Assembly (NCBI GenBank): GCA_964442745.1
Contig: CAYUAI010000039.1
Coordinates: 1-35,721, forward strand
Direction: 5' to 3'
Source: CAYUAI01 sp964442745
Lineage (GTDB): Bacteria > Pseudomonadota > Gammaproteobacteria > S012-40
DNA: 35,721 nt
A model generated the notes under the pieces. It saw only the letters and a program-made list of their open reading frames with translations, did not search any database and was not told the origin of the DNA. This document shows, piece after piece, positions 16,550-25,893 of the stretch. A program made the position numbers and the translations under genes. Each line of letters starts with the position of its first letter. Position 1 is the first letter of the stretch.

Positions 16550-17605
16550 ATGATCAATACAACCACAAACCCCATGGGCACCGATGGTTTTGAATTTATC
16601 GAGTATACGGCGCCCAATACTCAGGCTTTGGAATCTCTGTTTCAGCAAATGGGATTTCGCTGTGTTGCCCGGCATCGCTCAAAAAATGTCGTGCTGTATC
16701 GTCAAGGCCATATCAACTTCATCCTCAATCACGAACCCAATAGCTTTGCTCAAGCCTTTGCCACCGTCCATGGCCCCTCGGTCTGCGCCTTTGGTATTCG
16801 AGTCAAAGAGGCGGGCCAAGCCTATCAACGGGCCATACAACTGGGCGCAGAGCCCTATTTAGGCCATGTGGGACCCATGGAGCTTAATATTCCCGCCATC
16901 CGCGGTATCGGCAATAGCCTCATTTATCTCATTGATCGTTTTGACCAACCTTCCATATACGATATGGATTTTATTGCTTGTGCGAATTCCGCCGAACCTG
17001 CCACCCCCACCGGATTACTTGATATTGATCACATTACCCATAACGTACACCGAGGACGCATGAATGAATGGTGTCACTTTTATGAAAAACTATTTAACTT
17101 TCGAGAAATTCGTTACTTTGATATTCAAGGCAAATCCACGGGTTTAAAATCCCGAGCCATGACAAGCCCCTGTGGTAAAATTCGTATTCCTATTAATGAA
17201 CCTTCAGATGAAAAATCTCAAATTCAAGAATACCTCCGTGCCTATAACGGAGAAGGCATCCAGCATATTGCACTCACCAGTGATAATATCTATCAAAGTG
17301 TTGAGCGACTCAAAAAACAGGGCGTTAAATTATTGCACACCCCCGATAGTTATTACCAAGCCATCGATCAACGGTTACCTGGTCACGGAGAAAACATTAA
17401 ACAATTACAAGAAAACCGTATCCTCATTGATGGCAACCCAAAAAACAATCAAGGCTTATTATTACAAATATTTACCGATACTGTGATTGGTCCGATATTT
17501 TTTGAAATTATCCAACGCAAAGGTAATGAGGGCTTTGGCGAAGGAAATTTTCAAGCACTGTTTGAAGCTATCGAACTCGATCAAATAAAAAGAGGTGTCA
17601 TCTAA
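16550..17605 (+). CDS. hpd: 4-hydroxyphenylpyruvate dioxygenase
   Basis: A 351-residue non-haem Fe(II) dioxygenase of vicinal oxygen chelate fold. The three iron ligands are His161 (DIDHITHNV), His239 (GIQHIAL) and Glu319 (IFFEIIQRKG). The N-terminal domain shows MGTDGFEFIEY and RSKNVVLYRQG, and the C-terminus GNFQALFEAIELDQIKRG is typical. Family knowledge: it converts 4-hydroxyphenylpyruvate to homogentisate, a tyrosine catabolism step; in Legionella the homologue is legiolysin, linked to brown pigment. It is the first gene of the cluster, with GAGGAG before the ATG. Its TAA overlaps the hmgA ATG by one base (TAATG), so the two are translationally coupled. Confidence 0.96.
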   Translation: MINTTTNPMGTDGFEFIEYTAPNTQALESLFQQMGFRCVARHRSKNVVLYRQGHINFILNHEPNSFAQAFATVHGPSVCAFGIRVKEAGQAYQRAIQLGAEPYLGHVGPMELNIPAIRGIGNSLIYLIDRFDQPSIYDMDFIACANSAEPATPTGLLDIDHITHNVHRGRMNEWCHFYEKLFNFREIRYFDIQGKSTGLKSRAMTSPCGKIRIPINEPSDEKSQIQEYLRAYNGEGIQHIALTSDNIYQSVERLKKQGVKLLHTPDSYYQAIDQRLPGHGENIKQLQENRILIDGNPKNNQGLLLQIFTDTVIGPIFFEIIQRKGNEGFGEGNFQALFEAIELDQIKRGVI

Positions 17606-18741
17606 TGGCTGATTGGATTTCTTTCCCTAAAAGCGAAGGTACCACGTCGCGTCAAGCACATGCGGATTTACCGGAAAATACCTATGAAAGAGAAATGGGC
17701 AAAGAAGGTTTTTTCGGCCCCGCCACTCAATTTCACCATCGCCATGCACCCACTGGCTGGACGAGCATCGAAGGTCCATTAAAACCCAGAGCCTTTGATA
17801 CCACTGAAATTACCTCCCAGACAAACAACCCCTGGCGTTCTTCCATATTACTTAGCAATCCACATATCCAAGTACGCTTATGGAAAACATCGACTTCGAT
17901 GAACCGCCTGGTACGCAATAGTGACGGCGATTTATTATTTTTTATTCATCAAGGCAACGCCGATATTTTTTGTGATCACGGCCACATGAAAATAACAGAA
18001 GGCGATTATATTTTATTGCCTCGCGGCACCTTATGGCGTATTGAAACCGATAATATTTTTAATGCCTTATTGATCGAAGCGTCCGGCGACCACTTCCGTC
18101 TTCCCGACAAAGGATTGGTCGGTCAACACGCCATTTTTGATCTCGCCATGCTTGAAACACCCAAATTAAACGAGCAATTTTTGGCTCAGCAGTCGGAAAC
18201 GCATTGGCGTGTCGAAGTTAAGCGCCATAACACGATTAGTACGATTAACTATCCATTTAATCCACTGGATGCTGTCGGTTGGCACGGCACTTTGGTCCCC
18301 GTCAAAGTAAACTGGCGAGATATAAGGCCACTCATGAGCCACCGATACCACGTCCCTCCTTCGGCACACACCACGTTCGTGACTAATCGTTTTGTGATCT
18401 GTACATTCTGCCCACGCCCCATCGAAAGTGATCCAGGTGCATTGAAAGTCCCTTTTTTTCATAATAATGATGATTACGATGAAGTCATTTTTTATCATCA
18501 AGGAGAGTTTTTTTCCCGCGATAACATCCATCCGGGTATGATGACATTGCATCCTAGCGGTTTAACCCATGGTCCGCATCCAAAAGCGTTTTCCATCGGT
18601 GCGAAAGCCCAGCGCAAAGCCACCAATGAAGTCGCCGTGATGATTGACACCCAGGATGCACTGGAAATCCACTCCGATGCGCATTTAGTGGAATGTCAAA
18701 ACTATGTGAATTCTTGGCAACCACAAAATAACGAAAAATAA
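17605..18741 (+). CDS. hmgA: Homogentisate 1,2-dioxygenase (short bacterial type)
   Basis: A 378-residue cupin-fold iron dioxygenase, shorter than the roughly 430 residues of the classical enzyme. The N-terminus has HHRHAPTGW and EGPLKPRAFD. Likely iron ligands are His286 (PFFHNNDDYDEV), Glu293 in the same stretch, and a histidine of THGPHP (about 322-325). HPGMMTLHPSG is also conserved. Family knowledge: it opens the ring of homogentisate to maleylacetoacetate. It is coupled to hpd by a one-base overlap, and fah follows 12 bases later. The spacing from His to Glu differs by one residue from the human enzyme, which may be normal for this branch. Confidence 0.9.
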   Translation: MADWISFPKSEGTTSRQAHADLPENTYEREMGKEGFFGPATQFHHRHAPTGWTSIEGPLKPRAFDTTEITSQTNNPWRSSILLSNPHIQVRLWKTSTSMNRLVRNSDGDLLFFIHQGNADIFCDHGHMKITEGDYILLPRGTLWRIETDNIFNALLIEASGDHFRLPDKGLVGQHAIFDLAMLETPKLNEQFLAQQSETHWRVEVKRHNTISTINYPFNPLDAVGWHGTLVPVKVNWRDIRPLMSHRYHVPPSAHTTFVTNRFVICTFCPRPIESDPGALKVPFFHNNDDYDEVIFYHQGEFFSRDNIHPGMMTLHPSGLTHGPHPKAFSIGAKAQRKATNEVAVMIDTQDALEIHSDAHLVECQNYVNSWQPQNNEK

Positions 18742-18753
18742 AAGGATCGCGTA

Positions 18754-19752
18754 ATGAAACTTGCCTCGTTGAAAGCAGCTGGGCGTGACGGTACTTTAGT
18801 TGTCGTCAATCGCCAGTTAACCCATTATACAACGGTGGATAACATCGCCCCAACGTTGCAATACGCGCTTGAAAACTGGCCGGCAGTCCATTCAGAGCTA
18901 GTCTCCCGCTATGAAAAACTGAATCAATCTCAAATATCGGCTCACCCACTCCCTCCAGTCGCACTGTCTTCCCCGTTACCACGGGCTTATCAGTGGTTGG
19001 ATGGTAGTGCTTACCTCAGCCACGTACAACGGGTAAGGAAAGCAAGAAATGCCGAGATGCCACCCAGTTTTTTACATGATCCACTGATGTACCAGGGCGG
19101 TTCAGACGATTTCATCGGACCCAAAGACCCTATTTACGCCGCCGACGAATCATGGGGTATCGATTTTGAAGCGGAAGTGGCCATTATCACCGATGACGTA
19201 CCCATCGGTATCCCTGTCGAGCAAGCCGATGCACATATCAAATTAATCATGCTAGTCAACGACGTATCACTCCGTCATTTAATTCCTGCTGAACTGGCAA
19301 AAAGCTTCGGTTTTTTACATAGCAAGCCTAGCTGTGCTTTTTCTCCGGTCGCGGTCACCCCCGATGAACTTGGCGACGCCTGGCAACATAGTAAACTCCA
19401 CTTGCCATTAATTACTCACTTTAATGGTAAGTTATTTGGACAACCCAACGCGGGTGATGATATGCAATTCAATTTTTCACAATTAATCCACCATGCAGCA
19501 AAAACACGCCCATTAACCGCCGGCACTATCATTGGTTCAGGGACCGTCTCCAATCAAGACGTGAATTCCGGTTGTTCATGTTTGGCCGAAAAGCGGGTAT
19601 TGGAGATCATTGATTCCGGTCACGCGACAACCCCATTCATGCAATTTGGCGATACCATTCGCATTGAAATGTTTAACGAAAAAAACCAAAGCATTTTCGG
19701 AAAAATCAATCAAACAGTGAAAAAACTCACCCTAGGAATGGACTCACAGTAA
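18754..19752 (+). CDS. fahA: Fumarylacetoacetase
   Basis: A 332-residue fumarylacetoacetate hydrolase family protein. MKLASLKAAGRDGTLVVVN is the usual start, with PLPRAYQWLDGSAYL, then MYQGGSDDFIGP and the metal-binding GIDFEAEVAIITDDV (Glu-x-Glu). VNDVSLRHLIPAEL and the terminal GSGTVSNQD also match. Family knowledge: it splits fumarylacetoacetate into fumarate and acetoacetate with a divalent metal. AAGGA precedes the ATG. It lies between hmgA and maiA, 6 bases before the latter, so the cluster order is hpd-hmgA-fah-maiA. Confidence 0.93.
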   Translation: MKLASLKAAGRDGTLVVVNRQLTHYTTVDNIAPTLQYALENWPAVHSELVSRYEKLNQSQISAHPLPPVALSSPLPRAYQWLDGSAYLSHVQRVRKARNAEMPPSFLHDPLMYQGGSDDFIGPKDPIYAADESWGIDFEAEVAIITDDVPIGIPVEQADAHIKLIMLVNDVSLRHLIPAELAKSFGFLHSKPSCAFSPVAVTPDELGDAWQHSKLHLPLITHFNGKLFGQPNAGDDMQFNFSQLIHHAAKTRPLTAGTIIGSGTVSNQDVNSGCSCLAEKRVLEIIDSGHATTPFMQFGDTIRIEMFNEKNQSIFGKINQTVKKLTLGMDSQ

Positions 19753-19758
19753 ATAACC

Positions 19759-20442
19759 ATGAAAAATAATATCTCAACCCACTTATACACCTATTGTCGC
19801 AGCTCAGCTGCCTACCGAGTAAGAATTGCACTCAATCTCAAGGGGATAACTTACCAATCCGAGTTTATCCATTTGATAAACAATGGGGGTGAAAATTTTC
19901 AAGCACATTATACCCAGCTTAACCCTCAAGCTTTGATTCCATTGATGGTCGAGCAAGCACAAGACTCGCCCTCTTTTATTGTTTCTCAATCGCTAGCCAT
20001 CATCGAATACCTGGAAGAGAAATATGCAACACCGGCCTTACTTCCCAAAGACCTAATGGATCGGGCTTATGTCCGCTCGTTAGCATTTCTCATTTGCTGT
20101 GACATCCATCCACTGAATAACTTGCGTGTCTTAAAATATCTGCACGATGAGTTTAATACGCCAGAACAAGCCACCCAACACTGGTATCAGCATTGGATAC
20201 ACCAAGGCTTTCAAGCCTTAGAATCTCATTTAAAAAACAAATCCATGAGCAAAAATTTTTGCTATTTCGATCAACCAAGTCTGGCCGATGCCTGCTTGAT
20301 TCCACAAGTTTATAATGCTAAACGCTTCCGCTGTGATTTAAGCCCTTTCCCGAAAATAACTCATATTTATGAGAACTGCATGCAACTTGCGGCCTTTAAA
20401 GAGGCCGCCCCTGAAAATCAACAAGATTATGAAGTCCAATGA
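19759..20442 (+). CDS. maiA: Maleylacetoacetate isomerase (zeta-class GST)
   Basis: A 227-residue glutathione S-transferase fold protein. The zeta-class signature SSAAYRVRIALNLKG begins near residue 15, and the second motif SQSLAIIEYLEE near residue 75. The helical C-terminal domain shows CDIHPLNNLRVLKYL and FCYFDQPSLADACLIPQVYNAKRF. Family knowledge: it isomerises maleylacetoacetate to fumarylacetoacetate using glutathione, providing the Fah substrate. It starts 6 bases after the fah stop. A 140-base gap follows, which may contain a promoter for the next gene. Confidence 0.94.
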   Translation: MKNNISTHLYTYCRSSAAYRVRIALNLKGITYQSEFIHLINNGGENFQAHYTQLNPQALIPLMVEQAQDSPSFIVSQSLAIIEYLEEKYATPALLPKDLMDRAYVRSLAFLICCDIHPLNNLRVLKYLHDEFNTPEQATQHWYQHWIHQGFQALESHLKNKSMSKNFCYFDQPSLADACLIPQVYNAKRFRCDLSPFPKITHIYENCMQLAAFKEAAPENQQDYEVQ

Positions 20443-20582
20443 TCGATTTCTTGTATGGAAATCATATTTTTTTACGTAACACCCCTTGCTCACACCGGTC
20501 CAAATATACATTGGTGTCACAAAACGCTATATTTTCTGCTATTCTTATTAGTTAACAATACTACTTCATCGGAGGTGAGCCT

Positions 20583-21509
20583 ATGAGCCTCGCGGTCGAT
20601 CTTCATTTACAAAATTATGCAAAAAGCCATTGCCTGGAAGGACTCACATTACCTTCAATTCAATCAATTATGCAAGGGGCGGATGGCTACACCCCAGACC
20701 AAGCAAAAAAATTTCTGATATTTCAAAAACGTATCAATAATGAACTATTGCAACATCGAATTATTCGCAATAATTCCTATACGAGCTGGTTCAAGCAAGG
20801 CCAACAAAACAAGGAACAGATAAAAGCATTTATTGTACAGTTTTCAGTATTTTCCAATCAATTTTTAATCGCACAACTCTCTAAAACATTAAATGCAGAG
20901 AGCATTGAAACGATGCGCGCCTCCAAAGAAATATTAGCGAATGAATTAGGCGTGGTTTTTCGACCCAAGCAAATCAATCATAAGACACCATTGGCCAATG
21001 ATAGCATCGATCCAGAACTCGTCTCAACGGAAGGCTCCATCGAAGGTGGCTTATTTCATTTTAGAGCCGCGCATTTTGAATGGCTACTACGTATTTCGAA
21101 TAAACTGGGACTCACTTTTAACGAGATGGGAAAACGCTGCAATGGTACACCATCGACCCTATTTTTTTGTGATGAACTGATTCGTTTATACGGCGGTGAT
21201 AATTATGCTATCGCCCAAACCTCCAGTTATGCTGTCGAAAACTGGGCCGCCGCTGGTTTTTGGGGAGAGCTAGTGGCCGGTTTTGAAAAATATAACGCGC
21301 TTAGCGATACAAAACTGCCACTCGCCTTTTTCACTTGGCATGATCGTATCGAGTCACAACATGCACTGCATACTCAAGAGGAATTAGAAGAAATCTACTT
21401 TACGCATGATATCGATGAAGACAATTTCATAAAATTTGGCAATGAAATGCTCGATGGAGTTTCAGTTTTTTGGGATGGACTGGAACAACAACGAAAACAA
21501 TTGCAATAA
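20583..21509 (+). CDS. Heme-oxygenase-like diiron protein, function unknown
   Basis: A 308-residue, mostly helical protein without a signal peptide. I assign it to the heme-oxygenase-like diiron (HDO) superfamily by pattern. Candidate metal ligands are Glu121 (ANELGV), His159 or His164 (LFHFRAAHFEW), Glu219 (AVENWAAAGFW), and a His-x3-Glu-x2-His set at His253, Glu257 and His260 (WHDRIESQH). Family knowledge: members include UndA, SznF and the chlamydial CADD, which modify small molecules with O2. It has a strong ribosome site (GGAGGTGA) and lies between maiA and aacS on the same strand, so a link to tyrosine or homogentisate metabolism is inferred. Substrate and activity are unknown; a structural relative without oxygenase activity is possible. 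Confidence 0.65.
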   Translation: MSLAVDLHLQNYAKSHCLEGLTLPSIQSIMQGADGYTPDQAKKFLIFQKRINNELLQHRIIRNNSYTSWFKQGQQNKEQIKAFIVQFSVFSNQFLIAQLSKTLNAESIETMRASKEILANELGVVFRPKQINHKTPLANDSIDPELVSTEGSIEGGLFHFRAAHFEWLLRISNKLGLTFNEMGKRCNGTPSTLFFCDELIRLYGGDNYAIAQTSSYAVENWAAAGFWGELVAGFEKYNALSDTKLPLAFFTWHDRIESQHALHTQEELEEIYFTHDIDEDNFIKFGNEMLDGVSVFWDGLEQQRKQLQ

Positions 21510-21545
21510 ATATTAGGGATAGGCATGGTGCCTACTCCTAATCGC

Positions 21546-21569
21546 TATACCCATCGCGCGATGGGTATA
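21546..21569. terminator. 24-nt perfect palindrome between the diiron-protein gene and aacS
   Basis: TATACCCATCGC is followed by its exact reverse complement, which can fold with a CGCG loop. A smaller TAGGCA/TGCCTA hairpin stands just before it (21520-21534). The downstream side is only mildly T-rich, so it may be a terminator, an attenuator or an operator for aacS. Confidence 0.45.
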
Positions 21570-21677
21570 TTATTGACCTACATTCCATATACCCTAATGT
21601 ACAATGTCGGTGATTGAACTCACCCACCACAATAAAGTCTTCAATAAATATTATTAAAACGGAGGACTCAATTTTAT

Positions 21678-23678
21678 ATGAATACCCCCATTTGGACACC
21701 ATCGAAACAACGCCTACAACAATCCAATATGTTTGCGTTCATCCAATATGTCAAAGATCATTATAAAAATGTTAACGACTACCAAGAATTATATCAATGG
21801 TCAATCAATGATCCTGAATTGTTTTGGGCCGCGCTCTGGAAATTTACTGGCATCATCGCTACCACCCACTGGCAGTCCATTAAAGAAGATCACGACAACA
21901 TGTGGGATACGCAATGGTTTACAGGTACTACCTTTAATTTTGCCGAAAATTTGCTACGCTACTGCGAACAAAACGACGATAAACCCGCCATAATTTTCTG
22001 GGGAGAAGATAAAGTCAAGTTATCTATATCCTATCGCCAACTCTATTTAAAAACCTTATATGTTAGCAATACATTACGAAGACTCGGCGTGCAACCCGGT
22101 GATGTTGTCGCGGGCTATCTACCTAATATTCCAGAGACGGTGATTGCCATGTTGTCAACCATCAGTATCGGTGCCATTTGGTCTTCCTGCTCACCAGACT
22201 TTGGCGTTAATGGCCTGGTTGACCGTTTTGGTCAAATCCACCCCAAAGTATTGTTCTGTGCCGATGGCTATTATTACAAGGGTAAAACCATCCCTTGTTT
22301 ACCACGCCTCCCGCTTATTCAACAACAAATACCCAGTATCGAACATATTTTAGTTTGCCAATACACAAATATCGCAACGGATCTTAGTCAGATCAATAAC
22401 GCTTCATGGCTTGATGATGCTATCGAAAAAACGCAACAGTCCTCAGCAGGACAACATAAAATAAATTTTCAGCAACGGCCATTCAATCATCCGGTTTATA
22501 TTATGTATTCATCCGGCACCACTGGCAAACCAAAATGTATTGTTCACGGTGCTGGAGGCACCCTGATTCAGCATTTAAAAGAACTCGTATTACATACAGA
22601 TATAAAACCCATCGACCGAGTATTTTACTACACGACTTGTGGCTGGATGATGTGGAACTGGCTAGTCAGTAGCTTAGCCACCGGCACGACCATCATGCTA
22701 TATGACGGTAATCCTTTTTACCCAACACCTGAAATATTGTTTGATTACGCCGAGCAAGAAAAAATAAGTGTATTTGGCACCAGTGCCAAATATCTTGCGG
22801 CGGTACAAAAATATCATCTGTCGCCGAAAACCACGCATCAGCTCGCTTCTCTAAAAACAATATTATCCACCGGGTCACCCTTATCCGCCGAATTATATGA
22901 CTATAGCTACCAGCATATAAAAAACGATATGCAACTATCATCCATTGCCGGAGGTACAGATATTATTTCATGTTTTGCTCTGGGCAATCCATTGTTGCCC
23001 GTCTACCGGGGTGAACTCCAATCGATTGGTCTTGGCATGAAAGTCGAAATATTTGATGAGCAAGGCCATCCAGTCAAACAACAAAAAGGTGAGTTAGTCT
23101 GTAGTTCAGCATTTCCATCCATGCCTTTGGGGTTTTGGCATGACATCAACAAAATAAAATACCAATCCGCTTATTTCAATCGCTATCCAAACGTCTGGGC
23201 ACACGGCGACTATGCAGAACTTAGCACGCATCATGGACTCATCATTTATGGCCGTTCTGATGCCGTGTTAAACCCAGGAGGCGTGCGTATTGGTACCGCA
23301 GAAATCTATCGGCAAGCAGAAAAATTACCTGAAGTTTTTGAATGTATTGCGGTGGGTCAACAATGGAAAAATGATGTCAGAGTCATTTTGTTCGTAAAAT
23401 TAGCCAACGATATCCATTTAACCGAAACACTACAAGAGAAAATAAAAAAGACCATCAAAGAAAATACCACATCCAGGCATGTGCCACACTATATCATTGA
23501 GGTAAAAGATATTCCCAAAACGATTAGTGGAAAAATTGTTGAACTCAGCGTTGCCGATGTAATCCATAACCGACCGGTAAAAAATATCGACGCACTCGCA
23601 AACCCAGAGTCACTCGACTATTTTAAAAATTTACCCATACTGCAAGCAGAAAATGAGCAAACGGTAAACGTATCTTAG
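21678..23678 (+). CDS. aacS: Acetoacetyl-CoA synthetase
   Basis: A 666-residue adenylate-forming enzyme. The P-loop-like motif is YSSGTTGKPK, then YYTTCGWMMWNWL, ILSTGSPLS and HGDYAELSTHHGLIIYGRSDAVLNPGGVRIG (hinge region); PKTISGKIVELSV near the end carries the catalytic lysine. The N-terminus FWAALWKFTGI and the overall length fit acetoacetate rather than acetate ligases. Family knowledge: it converts acetoacetate, ATP and CoA to acetoacetyl-CoA in the cytoplasm. It finishes the route that begins with hpd, as Fah releases acetoacetate. GGAGGA lies 11 bases before the ATG, a slightly long spacing. It is convergent with the GGDEF-EAL gene, with only 13 bases between stops. Confidence 0.93.
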   Translation: MNTPIWTPSKQRLQQSNMFAFIQYVKDHYKNVNDYQELYQWSINDPELFWAALWKFTGIIATTHWQSIKEDHDNMWDTQWFTGTTFNFAENLLRYCEQNDDKPAIIFWGEDKVKLSISYRQLYLKTLYVSNTLRRLGVQPGDVVAGYLPNIPETVIAMLSTISIGAIWSSCSPDFGVNGLVDRFGQIHPKVLFCADGYYYKGKTIPCLPRLPLIQQQIPSIEHILVCQYTNIATDLSQINNASWLDDAIEKTQQSSAGQHKINFQQRPFNHPVYIMYSSGTTGKPKCIVHGAGGTLIQHLKELVLHTDIKPIDRVFYYTTCGWMMWNWLVSSLATGTTIMLYDGNPFYPTPEILFDYAEQEKISVFGTSAKYLAAVQKYHLSPKTTHQLASLKTILSTGSPLSAELYDYSYQHIKNDMQLSSIAGGTDIISCFALGNPLLPVYRGELQSIGLGMKVEIFDEQGHPVKQQKGELVCSSAFPSMPLGFWHDINKIKYQSAYFNRYPNVWAHGDYAELSTHHGLIIYGRSDAVLNPGGVRIGTAEIYRQAEKLPEVFECIAVGQQWKNDVRVILFVKLANDIHLTETLQEKIKKTIKENTTSRHVPHYIIEVKDIPKTISGKIVELSVADVIHNRPVKNIDALANPESLDYFKNLPILQAENEQTVNVS

Positions 23679-23691
23679 CAATGAACAATGA

Positions 23692-25716
23692 TTAGCGGAC
23701 CGCTTTAAGATAAGAATATTGTTTTTCCACCAATAACCTTTCAAACTGCGGTGCGGGTAACGGTTTGCTAAACAAAAAACCTTGCAACTCATGATAACCA
23801 CAGCTTCGTAAAAATTTTTGCTGCTCGCTATCTTCAACACCTTCTGCAACAAACCCTAAATCCAGACTGTGTGCGAGTGTTGCAATCGCATGGGTTATCG
23901 CGGCATCTTTTTTATTGTTGGCCACATCAACAATAAAACTTCGGTCAATTTTTAATATATCCACAGGAAATTGTTTTAAATAACTCAAAGATGAATATCC
24001 TGTGCCAAAATCATCAATGGACAACCATACACCAATCTCTTTTAAGGCATTCATTATATTAATTGCCATATAGGTATTCTCAACCAATAAACTTTCGGTA
24101 AGTTCAAGCTCCAAATTTTGTGGAGGTAAAGATGTCTGAACCAGAATCGACCTAACTGTATCCACAAATTTTTCAGACCGAAATTGCTTCGCCGAAATGT
24201 TCACTGAAACACGGATCGCATAACCAAGCTTATGCCAAAAAACAGCTTGCTCACACGCAGAGCGTAACACCCATTCTCCGACGGGAACAATCAGCCCATT
24301 ATTTTCTAGGTAGGGAATAAATTCCTGGGGAGAAACAATGCCTCGGGTTGGGTGTACCCAACGCAATAATGCTTCAGCCCCAACAATTTGTTCATCAACA
24401 CTGGAAAGTCGGGGTTGGTAATACAATTGATATTCATTTTGGCTCAGCGCTCGCTTTAAATGGACTTCAAAATCTAATCGCTCAAGCGCTTTAATATTCA
24501 TGCTTTCATTGTAAAATGCATACTGTTGGCCACCTAACTCTTTAACCCGACGCATAGCGACATCAGCATTTCTCACGGTGACATCTGGATGCTCAGTTTC
24601 CGACGTAAAAACATCAATACCAATACTACAAGTCATTTCTATCTCACGACTATAAACACTAATTGGTTCGGATATTTCACAAAGAAAACGCTTTGCAATG
24701 CCTATCAATCCATCCGCATAATTAAGATCCTCCAAGAGGACAATGAACTCATCACCCCCCATACGAAATACATTGTCATGTTCTCTCACACAATCTTTTA
24801 GTCGCTTTGCGACCACTTGCATCAACAAATCACCCGCACTATGTCCTAAACTATTATTTATCAATTTAAAGCGATCGAGGTTGATACACATCACTGCAAA
24901 TTTTTGTTGATTATTTTGAGTTCGCTCGGTAATGGATTGCAATTGTTCTTGAAAACTTACTCGATTGGGCAATTGCGTTAATGTATCACAATAGGTATGG
25001 TAATAAATGGTTGCTTTATCTAATTCATGCCGTTGTTGATTCGCTCGTATTATGGCATCCGCACGTTTTATCATCAGATAAAATAAAGCACCTAAGGAAA
25101 TAAGCAGCATCGCGATTAAAATGGCAATCTGATTCCGATTATTATCGAGTCGATCCACTAAATTAGTTACGTCAGAATAGAGTTCAAAAACCGCTTCAAT
25201 ATCCGATTGTTCGTCTTCTCGAATCGGCAAATAGGAAGAAATAATGTTACGGTCAACAATAATATTTTCAAACCCATATGTTTCGTTACGAAATGTAATT
25301 TCACTAGCCACGTCCCCTTTTTTAGCCCGCTGAAAACCATGATTGTTCGACTTATCTGCACCGATTTGCTCAGGTTCTGTTGAAAAAACCGTTAACCCCT
25401 CAAGATCATAAATCTTGACCTTAACAACATTCAAGCCCGCCATTTTTTCCGTAACATCCTGACTTATTTTTTTGATTAAATTATGATTTTGTAATTCTTC
25501 TCGGGACAACTGATGGGCGGCTTTAAGGAAATCGGCATACTTAGGCCAAATCGAATCAGCAAAAATTCGTGTGAGTAGCACATTTGCTCGCGTTTCATTT
25601 TTGACCAGTGCAGCTACCGACATTTCACGAAAAAATACCGATAAAATTGCAATCACCAAAAAACTGCCTAAGGCAAAAATAATGAAAAAACGGTGCGTCG
25701 GCTTATATACCTGCAT
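23692..25716 (-). CDS. Membrane GGDEF-EAL c-di-GMP enzyme
   Basis: A 674-residue sensor-effector protein. Two membrane segments (about residues 10-29 and 196-217) enclose a periplasmic sensory domain of about 165 residues with no named family. The GGDEF domain is intact (GGDEF at 320-324) with an inhibitory site RxxD (311-314) at the normal distance. The EAL domain is intact too: EAL (448-450), DDFGTGYSS, KIDRSF and AEGVED. Family knowledge: such proteins can make or degrade c-di-GMP, and the balance depends on the sensor. A TTG at 25719 is an alternative start; the ATG at 25716 is preferred. Neighbouring genes give no clear signal or target. Confidence 0.9.
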   Translation of the reverse strand: MQVYKPTHRFFIIFALGSFLVIAILSVFFREMSVAALVKNETRANVLLTRIFADSIWPKYADFLKAAHQLSREELQNHNLIKKISQDVTEKMAGLNVVKVKIYDLEGLTVFSTEPEQIGADKSNNHGFQRAKKGDVASEITFRNETYGFENIIVDRNIISSYLPIREDEQSDIEAVFELYSDVTNLVDRLDNNRNQIAILIAMLLISLGALFYLMIKRADAIIRANQQRHELDKATIYYHTYCDTLTQLPNRVSFQEQLQSITERTQNNQQKFAVMCINLDRFKLINNSLGHSAGDLLMQVVAKRLKDCVREHDNVFRMGGDEFIVLLEDLNYADGLIGIAKRFLCEISEPISVYSREIEMTCSIGIDVFTSETEHPDVTVRNADVAMRRVKELGGQQYAFYNESMNIKALERLDFEVHLKRALSQNEYQLYYQPRLSSVDEQIVGAEALLRWVHPTRGIVSPQEFIPYLENNGLIVPVGEWVLRSACEQAVFWHKLGYAIRVSVNISAKQFRSEKFVDTVRSILVQTSLPPQNLELELTESLLVENTYMAINIMNALKEIGVWLSIDDFGTGYSSLSYLKQFPVDILKIDRSFIVDVANNKKDAAITHAIATLAHSLDLGFVAEGVEDSEQQKFLRSCGYHELQGFLFSKPLPAPQFERLLVEKQYSYLKAVR

Positions 25717-25841
25717 CAAATAACCTTTTTAAAAACAACGCTCATGATCAATTTCTGATGTTGATTTATCAACAGGAACTATCGTACAGCGCTGCTAAAT
25801 CTTTAAAGCGATAGGGATAAACAGATCGGTAATGCAGATTA

Positions 25842-25879
25842 AAGCAAGGCTTCCACGGCGCATAATACAAGCCTTGCTT
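25842..25879 (-). terminator. Terminator of the ackA-xfp transcript
   Basis: AAGCAAGGCTT and AAGCCTTGCTT form a perfect 11-bp stem with a 16-nt loop, 14 bases after the phosphoketolase stop codon on the minus strand. A short TTTAAT tract follows. A good Rho-independent terminator candidate. Confidence 0.65.
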
Positions 25880-25893
25880 AATGGGATAATGAG

